A stretch of DNA of 56,170 nucleotides from Caldilineaceae bacterium (GTDB lineage Bacteria; Chloroflexota; Anaerolineae; Caldilineales; Caldilineaceae). The notes under the pieces are model-generated. The model was not told the origin of the DNA. It saw nothing but the letters and a program-made list of their open reading frames with translations, and did not search any database. Positions 18,330-25,724 of this stretch are shown here, one piece after another. A program made the position numbers and the translations under genes. The first letter of the stretch is position 1, and every line of letters starts with the position of its first letter. Location of the stretch: NCBI GenBank assembly GCA_022824685.1, contig JAJDZJ010000088.1, positions 1 through 56,170 of the forward strand, in the 5' to 3' direction.

Positions 18330-18358
18330 ATTGAATCTGAATATTTGTTCGGTGGCAA
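18330..18358 (-). promoter_or_regulatory. Possible leaderless promoter of the HerA operon
   Basis: On the minus strand TTGCCA (18353-18358), a 17-bp spacer and TTCAAT (18330-18335) precede the ATG (18323) by six bases. Transcription would begin at or beside the start codon, matching the absence of a Shine-Dalgarno sequence. Confidence 0.45.
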
Positions 18359-18452
18359 ATCGGAAGGGGGCGGTGGCGCGTGTTTTGCGGCCGGTGTTGT
18401 CAGGGATTGTGGGGGGTTGCCTGGATTGGGAGAGGCGGGCGCGGGACCTGGC

Positions 18453-18474
18453 GGGCGGGCGTTAACGTCCGCCC
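18453..18474. repeat. 22-bp palindrome across the stop of the MalG-like gene
   Basis: An almost perfect palindrome (one G-T pair) centred on GTTAAC spans the stop codon of the permease gene. The RNA could fold into an 11-bp GC-rich stem that protects or ends the transcript; no T-run follows. Confidence 0.6.
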
Positions 18475-19334
18475 ATTCCGGAGAGGGTGATGCCTTCGAC
18501 AAAGCGTTTCTGGGCAAAAACATAGACGAGTAGGACGGGCAGCAGGGCGATGACGGAGCCGGCCATGAGCAGGTGCCAGTCGGTGTTGTACTGGCCGCGG
18601 AAGGTGGCCAGGCCGACGGGAATTGTGCGGGTGGCATTGGAGTTGGAGACGACCAGCGGCCAGAGGAAGTCGTTCCAGGAGCCGAGAAAGACGAAGATCG
18701 TGAGAGCGGCCAACACGGGCCCGCTGAGGGGCATGATCACCTGGCCCCAGATGCGAAAAGAGGAGGCGCCGTCCATCCGCGCGGCTTCATCGAGCTCGAC
18801 GGGGATCCCGCGGAAGTATTGACGAAGCAGAAAGACGGCGAAGACGGAGAAAGCGGTGGGGACGATGAGGGCGTAGAAGGTATCGAACCAGCGCAGGAAG
18901 CGAATCAGAATGAAGTTGGGGATCATCGTCACGTGGAACGGGATCATCAGCGTCGCCAGGTAGACGAGGAAGAGGACTTCTCTGCCGCGGAAGCGCAGGC
19001 GGGCGAAGGCGAAGGCGGCCAGTGAAGAGGTGAGGATCTGGAGGGCGGTGACACTGACCGCCACGAAGAGGCTGTTGAGATAGAAGCGCCCGAACGGCAT
19101 GGCCTGCACTGTGTCGAGGTAGTTTCGCCAGACGACGGGGTCGGGGACAAGGGAGGGGGGGTAGGTGAAGATCTGCGGCGGCGACTTGAGAGAGGTGGCG
19201 AGCATCCAGGCGAAGGGCAGCAGCATGGCGACGCTGCCGAGGATCAGCGCGGCGTGGAGCGCCAGGCGCCCGGTCTTGAACGTCGCGCCCGGAGTATTTT
19301 CGGGGCGAATCGTAGCAGGCGTCGTCGCTGTCAA
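18462..19334 (-). CDS. Carbohydrate-type ABC transporter permease (MalG-like)
   Basis: 290-residue inner-membrane permease with about six spans of the MalFG type. The coupling EAA motif is seen as DEAARMDGASSFRIWGQVIMP. The first membrane helix begins near residue 25 (LHAALILGSVAMLLPFAWML). Its ATG overlaps the upstream permease stop by four bases, so they are translated together. The C-terminus (FVEGITLSGMGGR, with F-V-x-G-I-T-x-G-x-x-K/R) is the standard CUT1 MalG ending. No ATPase gene is linked, so a shared MsmX/UgpC-like ATPase encoded elsewhere is likely. Confidence 0.92.
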   Translation of the reverse strand: MTATTPATIRPENTPGATFKTGRLALHAALILGSVAMLLPFAWMLATSLKSPPQIFTYPPSLVPDPVVWRNYLDTVQAMPFGRFYLNSLFVAVSVTALQILTSSLAAFAFARLRFRGREVLFLVYLATLMIPFHVTMIPNFILIRFLRWFDTFYALIVPTAFSVFAVFLLRQYFRGIPVELDEAARMDGASSFRIWGQVIMPLSGPVLAALTIFVFLGSWNDFLWPLVVSNSNATRTIPVGLATFRGQYNTDWHLLMAGSVIALLPVLLVYVFAQKRFVEGITLSGMGGR

Positions 19335-20293
19335 GATTCCCCGCCCGTTTCATAGTGCACCCAGCGTCGTTGCAGGCGCGTCTGCACGAGAGTGAAGATA
19401 AAGATGAAGATAAAGAGCACCCAAGCGACGGCGGCTCCTCTGCCCATGCGTTGGAACTCGAAGGCCATCTGGTAAATGTAGTAGACGATCGTGAGCGTAG
19501 CTTGGGCCGGGCCGCCCTGCGTCATGACGAAGGCCTCGCTGAAAAGCTGAAAGGCGCCGATCATCTGGATGACCATGAGGAAGAATGTAGTCGGGCTGAC
19601 CATGGGAAAGGTGACAAAGCGGAAGCGCTGCCAGCCGCTGGCGCCGTCAACCTTGGCGGCATCGTACAGTTCAGCCGGCACGCCCTGCAACGCGGCCAGA
19701 TAGATAACCATGGTAAAGCCGGAGTTTTTCCACAGGGTCAGAATCACGACCGCCGGTTTGGCCCAGTCGGGGTCGTTGAGCCAGTCTGGCGGTTGGATGG
19801 GAAGGCCGGTCGTCGCGCCGAATTCCCAGATGGCTGCGGCGAGGATGCCGAAATCGCGGTTAAAGAACCACTGAAAGACGAGCGCGGCGGCGACGATTGT
19901 CGTCACAACTGGCATGAAATAGATCAGCCGGTAGATTTCAAGCCCGCGCAAACCCTGGTTAAGCGCCACTGCGAGCAGGAGGCCGAACCCAAGTTGAAGG
20001 GGGACGATGGTGACGATGAAGTAGAAGGTGTTGAAAAGGACTTTGCGAAAGACCCGGTCCTTGGTGAGGAGCTGCGAGTAGTTTTCAAAGCCCACGAACT
20101 CCGGCGGGGAGAGCAGGTTCCAGTCGTAGAAGCTGAGCGCCAGGGATGCGACCACCGGGATGGCGACGAAGATCAGGAAGCCGATGAAGCTGGGCAGCAG
20201 GAACAGATAGGCTTCCCACTGCTGGTCGGGCCGGTAGCGGTGCCAGCGGGAAACGGCGATTTGTTGGCGTGCGGGGGCCGTTTGCGCGGTCAC
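19331..20293 (-). CDS. Carbohydrate-type ABC transporter permease (MalF-like)
   Basis: 320-residue CUT1 permease. A soluble N-terminal stretch of about 25 residues precedes six membrane spans; the first is AYLFLLPSFIGFLIFVAIPVV, and LSFYDWNLLSPPEFVGFENY is the typical following loop. The EAA loop is ELYDAAKVDGASGWQRFRFV. MTQGGPAQATLTIVYYIYQMAF is the usual ending. It lies between the binding protein (90 bp upstream) and MalG-like gene (4-bp overlap). Confidence 0.92.
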   Translation of the reverse strand: MTAQTAPARQQIAVSRWHRYRPDQQWEAYLFLLPSFIGFLIFVAIPVVASLALSFYDWNLLSPPEFVGFENYSQLLTKDRVFRKVLFNTFYFIVTIVPLQLGFGLLLAVALNQGLRGLEIYRLIYFMPVVTTIVAAALVFQWFFNRDFGILAAAIWEFGATTGLPIQPPDWLNDPDWAKPAVVILTLWKNSGFTMVIYLAALQGVPAELYDAAKVDGASGWQRFRFVTFPMVSPTTFFLMVIQMIGAFQLFSEAFVMTQGGPAQATLTIVYYIYQMAFEFQRMGRGAAVAWVLFIFIFIFTLVQTRLQRRWVHYETGGES

Positions 20294-20332
20294 GTGAGGT
20301 AGGAAGTCCAGCCGGGAAACCGAAGGGGGGAG

Positions 20333-20360
20333 GGGGGAAGGCGCCTAAGCCTTCGCCCCC
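20333..20360 (-). promoter_or_regulatory. Hairpin between binding-protein and permease genes
   Basis: GGGGGAAGGC (20333-20342) pairs with GCCTT (20349-20353) and CCCCC (20356-20360) with a two-base bulge. It sits just after the binding-protein stop, with no T-run, and may keep the 5' part of the mRNA more abundant than the permease part (inference). Confidence 0.5.
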
Positions 20361-20383
20361 TGCCGCCCCTGTAGGAAGCGTGT

Positions 20384-21727
20384 TTACTTGGGGAATCCGT
20401 TATCGGCCAGGAATTGGTCCACCTGCTCGCAGATGGCGTTCAAACCGTCTACGACAGAGACTTCGCCGATGAGGATCTGATCGCGTCCGGGGCTGACGAA
20501 GGATCCGTTGATTTCGCTATATTCGACAAAGTAGCCGATTCGGCCCATGCGCGCGTTTTCGCCTTCGGTGATGAAGGCCTGGCGGTTGGTGGGCGGCTGG
20601 CCGCTGTTGAGGAAGGCGTCGGACTTGGCGGTGGACTGCAGCGCCGGCAGGATTTCACCGGAGGCGGTGTAGATGCGCTGGCCGCCGTCGGTGCTCTGGA
20701 GCCAGCTCAGGAATTCCCAGGCTTCTTCCTTGTTGTCACTGAGCGAGCTCATCACCCAGGCAGCGCCGCCGGCGGCGGAGGCGCGCTGGCCGTCAGCGGG
20801 AGTCGGGATGACGGAGACATCGTAGTTCATGCCGGCGGAGTTGAAGGCCGAGACGCGGCTGGCGTTCTGGATGATCATCGCCACCTGGCCGCTCTGGAAG
20901 ACGGCGGCATCACCGCCGGCCTGGCTCATGTTGGCCGGAGGCATGAAGTAGTTGCTGTCGATCATGTCGCGGAAGAACTGTACGGCTTCAACAGCTTCCG
21001 GATCGGCCAGAGCGCAGCGTGAGGGGTTGCGCATGTCGTCGAGGGCCATGCCGCCTTTCTGCATAACCCAGAGAAGCCACTTGCCGCCTTCCATGCCCAG
21101 GGCATAGCGGGAGACGCGGCCGCTGTCTTCAACGACGGTCAGGATTTCGGAAACGGCCTTGAGATCGTCCCAGGTCCAGGTGTCATCGGGATAGGGGACG
21201 CCGACCTCGTCGAAGATGTCGATGTTATAGTAGAGCACTTCGAGGCCGATGTCGCGCGGGAGGCCGTAAACGCTGCCCTCGTACATACCGTACTGCAGCA
21301 GGGACGGCCAGTAGTCGTCGACATCATAGCCGCTGGCCTCGATCCAAGGATCAAGGTTTTCCAGCACGCCCTCCGAGGCATAGTTCACGATGGGCGAGAG
21401 GAACAGGACATCGGGGACGACCGACGAGTCACCGCTGGCCCACAGGGTCTGGATCTTGGTGAAGTAGTCACCCCAGGGCTCGGCCAGGATCTCGATGGCA
21501 ATGTCAGAATTTTCCTCCATAAAAGCATCGGCCACGGACTGGTGGGTCGCGACCTCTGCGGGGCTGCCCCACATGGCCCAGGTAATGGTTACCTTTTCGT
21601 CCATTGCCGCCATACCGCCGTCGTCAGCCGGCGCGATCGGGGCGCAGGCAGCGAGAAGCAAGGCGGTCAGGGCGAGGCCAATCAGCGCTTTGAAGCTGAG
21701 ACTGCTCTGCTTTTGTCGGTTCTGCAT
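20384..21727 (-). CDS. Extracellular solute-binding lipoprotein, family 1
   Basis: 447-residue sugar-type binding protein. The signal peptide ends in LAAC (lipobox 25-28, lipidated Cys28), followed by an Asp/Gly-rich linker. The mature part has VTITWAMWGSPAE, a FTKIQTLWASGD segment and DVLFLSPI, GGAAWVMSSLSDNKEEAWEFLSWL in its second lobe (typical of UgpB/MalE-like proteins). GGAGG lies 9 bases before the ATG. It heads the operon with two permeases. The sugar cannot be identified from sequence. Confidence 0.92.
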   Translation of the reverse strand: MQNRQKQSSLSFKALIGLALTALLLAACAPIAPADDGGMAAMDEKVTITWAMWGSPAEVATHQSVADAFMEENSDIAIEILAEPWGDYFTKIQTLWASGDSSVVPDVLFLSPIVNYASEGVLENLDPWIEASGYDVDDYWPSLLQYGMYEGSVYGLPRDIGLEVLYYNIDIFDEVGVPYPDDTWTWDDLKAVSEILTVVEDSGRVSRYALGMEGGKWLLWVMQKGGMALDDMRNPSRCALADPEAVEAVQFFRDMIDSNYFMPPANMSQAGGDAAVFQSGQVAMIIQNASRVSAFNSAGMNYDVSVIPTPADGQRASAAGGAAWVMSSLSDNKEEAWEFLSWLQSTDGGQRIYTASGEILPALQSTAKSDAFLNSGQPPTNRQAFITEGENARMGRIGYFVEYSEINGSFVSPGRDQILIGEVSVVDGLNAICEQVDQFLADNGFPK

Positions 21728-21846
21728 TTCTTTCCTCCTAAGAACTTCTGGAACTGCACGTGAATGGTCGAATGCGCTTCTGGTCGATAGCGGCGCGGTG
21801 GCGTTGCGTAAACTGCTGAAAGTCCGCGAACGTACGCTACGCGTGT

Positions 21847-21875
21847 ATTGTACAGGATTCGAGGGAACGTTTCAA
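21847..21875 (-). promoter_or_regulatory. Sugar ABC operon promoter with LacI-like operator
   Basis: On the minus strand TTGAAA (21870-21875), a 17-bp spacer and TACAAT (21847-21852) make a strong sigma-70-like promoter. GAAACGTTCC (21864-21873), one mismatch from the GAAACGTTTC core of LacI-family sites, overlaps the -35 box, fitting sugar-responsive repression. Confidence 0.7.
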
Positions 21876-21959
21876 GCGTGATTTTCGCTTGCTTCGGACT
21901 GTTTTTGGGCCGCCAGCCCGATTTTCCAGGGAGAAAACGCCGCTGCGGGCAGGCTGCGT

Positions 21960-22829
21960 TCAGGAAGACTGCCGGCGCAGTCGGGCAAGTTTGGCTTCGA
22001 CCTCTTGCAGCCGGTCTTCCGCGCGCTGGCGAGCGGCCTTTGCGGCCTCGGCCTCGGCAACGGCGGCCTGGTATTTCAGAAGCACATATCCCCGATACAC
22101 TTCGTCCAGCGCAAGCTCTTCCAACGCCGGCAGCTCATAGAGATGCGGACGGCGAAACTGGAAGCCGGGCAGAAGCTGCGAGCGGATCACTTCTCCGGCG
22201 TCCGGTTCGATCTCTTCATATTGACGGTCAGAAGTCAGTTGGAAAAAGTGCATGTGTTCGCCGCTGGGGTCGAGAATGTAATACTCCTCGACACCGGCCA
22301 GCGCGTAGTCACGTCTCTTTTCCTCAGTATCCCGCAGAACTTCGACCTGCGTGGAATCGGAAATGAACTCGACGACACCGTCGCAGACCCCGGCATAGGA
22401 GCGCTGGTCGACGCGTCCCCAGGAGACAGGGTTGCTGTTGAGAATGATGCCGATGTCCGGCTTGCGCACGGCTTTGCGAATTCCCGACGGCTCGGATGCA
22501 TCCTCCATCGTGAGGACAAAGCCGGTCTCCAGATTGATCAGTTGCGCGATGTCATGCGTGTAGAGGTACTGACCGAGTAAAAAGAGGAACCAAACTCCAA
22601 GTTCGACCTGGGGGGCGCTGGCCAAGGGTTTTGCCTCCAAAATGCCGTTGTTCCATTCGTAGCTGACGTCGATGTCGGGGTAGGGGTTCTCATACCACTT
22701 TTCCCAGTACTCTTCCAGGGTGACGCGGCGCCCTTCATCGGGCGCGAGGAGATTGACCGGCTCAACTCGGTCGTTCTCCCGTTCTACCTGTTTCTCTTGC
22801 AGATCATGCAACGCTTCTACAGATCCCAT
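21960..22829 (-). CDS. Uma2-family (DUF820) PD-(D/E)XK endonuclease-like protein
   Basis: 289-residue member of the Uma2/DUF820 family, which has a restriction-endonuclease-like fold and is abundant in Chloroflexota and cyanobacteria. Features are VTLEEYWEKWYE and a YEWNNGILEAKP segment (family E-G-E-I region), then RKPDIGIIL and VVEFISDSTQ as the core acidic strands, then RRDYALAGVEEYYILDP. The last ~45 residues (AAVAEAEAAKAARQRAEDRL) form a coiled coil. The ATG at 22829 has GAGGAGAG directly upstream; a longer frame to 22919 lacks such a site. Biological role of the family is not settled. Confidence 0.85.
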   Translation of the reverse strand: MGSVEALHDLQEKQVERENDRVEPVNLLAPDEGRRVTLEEYWEKWYENPYPDIDVSYEWNNGILEAKPLASAPQVELGVWFLFLLGQYLYTHDIAQLINLETGFVLTMEDASEPSGIRKAVRKPDIGIILNSNPVSWGRVDQRSYAGVCDGVVEFISDSTQVEVLRDTEEKRRDYALAGVEEYYILDPSGEHMHFFQLTSDRQYEEIEPDAGEVIRSQLLPGFQFRRPHLYELPALEELALDEVYRGYVLLKYQAAVAEAEAAKAARQRAEDRLQEVEAKLARLRRQSS

Positions 22830-22952
22830 GCTCTCTCCTCTCGCTCTGACGGGACGGGGGCCGTCCTGCGCCCGGCGGACGGATTTGCGCTGATTCGAAC
22901 ACGATTGCTGTTGGCGCAACCTGCTGTCAACAGGGCGCCCCTGGGCGAGTCG

Positions 22953-23432
22953 CTACTTTGGCCGTGCGGCCAGCGTGCGCCTGATCTGGTCCAGGTGCGC
23001 CTCGCCGTGCTCGACGTAGTGTTCGAGTTGCTTTGCCAGTGTGACGGGACCGCTCTCAGGGTGAAAGCCGGCGCGCTGCCAAGCGTCTTCCGGCAGGTTT
23101 TCCCAGAATGTCACCCAGCGGGCGTGAAGCGCTTTCAGCAGGGCGATGGAGTGGGACAGGTCGGCGCCGCTGCCGTCGGTGAACAGGGCCCACGCGCCCT
23201 CGTCATAGGGTTTAAGAGTTGGATTGTCTTCGGTTGCGATCAGCTTGCAGCGCACATAGCTGTTTATGTGGGAATCTGCAAGGTGATGGACGTTCTGGGC
23301 GACGGTCCACTCACCTGGCAGCGATGTTGTGGTCAGTTCTTGCGGCGAAAGGCCGGAAACCAGGTCTTCGACCTGTTGGGGCAGACAGCGGATCTTTTCG
23401 ATCGCGTCGACCCGGGAACTCGTTTCGGTCAC
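22953..23432 (-). CDS. DinB/YfiT-like four-helix metal-binding protein
   Basis: 159-residue DinB-superfamily protein, a four-helix bundle that binds a divalent metal, often a thiol-dependent transferase. The metal-ligand helices are VAQNVHHLADSHINSY and HYVEHGEAHLDQI, with SLPGEWTVAQ preceding the first as in the family. The start is a GTG at 23432 with AGGAG 8 bases before it. It lies 54 bp after the FG-GAP gene on the same strand. Substrate unknown. Confidence 0.85.
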   Translation of the reverse strand: MTETSSRVDAIEKIRCLPQQVEDLVSGLSPQELTTTSLPGEWTVAQNVHHLADSHINSYVRCKLIATEDNPTLKPYDEGAWALFTDGSGADLSHSIALLKALHARWVTFWENLPEDAWQRAGFHPESGPVTLAKQLEHYVEHGEAHLDQIRRTLAARPK

Positions 23433-23486
23433 TCTTGGTTCTCCTGATCTGGGTGGTTGGCTATTCCGTATGTCCAGCGTGACAGT

Positions 23487-25268
23487 CTACTCTTGCTGGT
23501 TCGCTGTTCTGGAAACGGTCAGCTTCTGCCCCGGGCTCGGCGCGGATACGGTTGACCACTCGCCATCGGGCCAGCGGATGAGCAGGAGGCGCGGCTGGGC
23601 ATCGGCGGGGAAGCCAAAATGGAGCTGGCCGGGGTCGCTGGAAAGGTAGCCGCGGGTTACGCGGACATCGCGGCGCAGCCGGCCTGCGGGCGTCTCGAGA
23701 AAAGCTGTGGCGCCGATGGCGGCCGGGTTGGCGCTGCCGGGCTGGCGCAGTTCGACCTGCAATGACGCGCCGCCGCAGAGGCGGTTTTCAAAGAGCTGGG
23801 CATTGCCGCGCAGGTTGTTGACGACGATATCGAGGTCGCCGTCACCATCGAGGTCGCCCTGGGCTGCGCCGCGCCCGCCGCGTTCGCTGCCCAGGCCCCA
23901 GTCCGGCATGCGTTCAAAGCCGCCGCCGGTGTTGCGTAGGGCCTGATTGCGCTCGACCAGTTCGTGCCCGTCGAGATGGGCGAAGGTCGTGGACTCGGCG
24001 AAGCCGTTGACGATGTAGAGGTCGAGCTGCCCATCCTGGTCCAGGTCGCCGAACAGGCCGGACCAGCTCCAGCCTGTTGCGTCGAGCTGGTGGTCGCGTC
24101 CCATATTCTGGAAATTGCCGCCGGGGTCGGCGATGAGAAGCACGTTTTCCATCCGCTGGGGGTCGCCGGCGGGTAGGGGCGGATGTTCCGCCTCCATCAG
24201 GGGGGCCCAGGCGCGCATGGTTTCGGGGTTGCTATCGGGCGGCTTCATGTCGCTGGCGAAAAGCGCGGCGCGGCCGGAGTTATCGACGTCGGCGAGGTCG
24301 AAACTCATGGTGCTGTGGGTTGTTTCGGGAAAGATGGCGGCCAGCTGCCAGCCGTCGACGCTGTTGCGCCAGAACTGATCGGGCAGAGCGAAGTCGTTGC
24401 CGACGAGCAGGTCGCGGCGGCCGTCGCCGTCCTCGTCCCAGAGGGTAATGGCGAGGGCCTGGGCTTCGTCGGTGAGCCGCTGGGCACGGAAACCGTCGGC
24501 ATCGTTCCAATGGATATAGACCCCGCTCTCGCCTCTGAGCAGATACTCGTTGCCAAGCTCAGTCAGCAGGCCGATATCATAGGAGGCGGTGACGGCATCA
24601 AGGTCGCCGTCCGCGTCGAGGTCGGCCCAGTCGATGGCGTAGGCGGGCTTGGCGAGACCGTTGACGAACTCCTGAACGAAACGGCCGGGCGCGTCGGCGG
24701 CCACGTCAGCGCCGCGGTTGCGCCAGAAATTGACCGCGCCGCCGACGCGTGTCAGAGTGAGATCGGTCCAGCCATCACCGTCGACATCGACGGCGGCTAC
24801 GGCACGCGTACGTCCGACCGGCATCTGCTCCTGGCGGAAGCGCAGGCCGCCTTCATTCCAGAAGATCGAGTTGGGGTTGTCGTAATTGCCTAGGACCAGA
24901 TCGAGATCACCGTCATTGTCGAGATCGTTGATGGCGACGCCGGCGCCGTTGGCCTCGTACATGCGGATAATTCCGTCCGCGGTCGTGGTGTTGTGGGGCA
25001 GGTCGTGCGTGATGAAGCGATCTTCACAAGTGGAGAGGGCCGGCCCGACCCGTTCAACGCGGACTGAGGTCGGCTCGGTCAGCAAGAGAGGATGGAATCC
25101 CGGCGCGCAGCCGCTAAGCGCCAGACAGACGAGCGCCAGCAGAACACCGATGGTCAATAACCGAGGAGCGTTGACCACGGCATTGGCAGGCGCCGAGTCA
25201 CCCGCATAGCCAGTCTGTTTCCTCGGAAGAATCACAGAAACTGATTGCCCGTTACGATGTGCATTCAC
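23487..25268 (-). CDS. FG-GAP/ASPIC-UnbV repeat lipoprotein
   Basis: 593-residue surface or extracytoplasmic beta-propeller protein. After a 50-residue N-terminal region a signal segment ends in the lipobox LSGC (Cys54). Six calcium-loop repeats are seen: DLDNDGDLDL, DVDGDGWTDL, DLDADGDLDA, DEDGDGRRDL, DLDQDGQLDL and DLDGDGDLDI. The C-terminal ~90 residues match the ASPIC/UnbV (CRTAC1-like) domain, with RRDVRVTRGYLSS and RWPDGEWSTV. The start is set at GTG 25268 because GGGGAGA precedes it by about 8-10 bases and because the promoter at 25318-25346 excludes more upstream starts; ATG 25289 is possible. Confidence 0.88.
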   Translation of the reverse strand: MNAHRNGQSVSVILPRKQTGYAGDSAPANAVVNAPRLLTIGVLLALVCLALSGCAPGFHPLLLTEPTSVRVERVGPALSTCEDRFITHDLPHNTTTADGIIRMYEANGAGVAINDLDNDGDLDLVLGNYDNPNSIFWNEGGLRFRQEQMPVGRTRAVAAVDVDGDGWTDLTLTRVGGAVNFWRNRGADVAADAPGRFVQEFVNGLAKPAYAIDWADLDADGDLDAVTASYDIGLLTELGNEYLLRGESGVYIHWNDADGFRAQRLTDEAQALAITLWDEDGDGRRDLLVGNDFALPDQFWRNSVDGWQLAAIFPETTHSTMSFDLADVDNSGRAALFASDMKPPDSNPETMRAWAPLMEAEHPPLPAGDPQRMENVLLIADPGGNFQNMGRDHQLDATGWSWSGLFGDLDQDGQLDLYIVNGFAESTTFAHLDGHELVERNQALRNTGGGFERMPDWGLGSERGGRGAAQGDLDGDGDLDIVVNNLRGNAQLFENRLCGGASLQVELRQPGSANPAAIGATAFLETPAGRLRRDVRVTRGYLSSDPGQLHFGFPADAQPRLLLIRWPDGEWSTVSAPSPGQKLTVSRTANQQE

Positions 25269-25317
25269 GGATCTGTCTCCCCGTTGCATTGAAGATGAGG
25301 GGTAAGGAAGTGTGTTC

Positions 25318-25346
25318 AGTATATGTCGAAGGGGCGCGGCTGTCAA
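25318..25346 (-). promoter_or_regulatory. Promoter of the FG-GAP lipoprotein gene
   Basis: On the minus strand TTGACA (25341-25346), a 17-bp spacer and TATACT (25318-25323) form a near-consensus promoter. Transcription would begin near 25311, about 43 nt before the GTG start. Confidence 0.75.
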
Positions 25347-25606
25347 CGGATAGCGAGATCGCGTTGAGAACCGGTTTTGGTCAGATGCTTTCTGAAGAAC
25401 TGCAGTGGTCAGCAGTCAGTGGCTTGAGTCCGCAAGGGGGAGTAAACACTGTTGGGAAGAGACGATGCTGGCGAACAATAGGTGCTGTGGCTGGCAAGGG
25501 CGGGCCGTTGCGGGGGCGCGCTTACGAGCGCATGACGGGAAGTGTACGGCCTTTGTACGAGTTCCCGGGAGCGAAAGGGAAACGCGCGATTTCCTTAACA
25601 CTTCAC

Positions 25607-25635
25607 TTGCCCGCGTTAATGTTCTTGTGTATTCT
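25607..25635 (+). promoter_or_regulatory. Possible topA promoter
   Basis: TTGCCC (25607-25612), a 17-bp spacer and TATTCT (25630-25635) stand about 90 bp before the topA ATG. The rest of the 456-bp gap between the divergent genes holds no gene; a degenerate heptamer-like repeat lies at about 25404-25421. Confidence 0.5.
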
Positions 25636-25724
25636 ATCTCGGCTGAAATGCAGATAGGGCCGGAATCGGTAGAACGTCTTTGCGTTCAGTCATTGTTCAT
25701 AAACCATCAGCCATAAGAAGAAGA

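Noticed and set aside
25269..25346. Longer N-terminus for the FG-GAP lipoprotein
   Set aside because: The extension would start inside the promoter (25318-25346) and lies upstream of the predicted transcript start.
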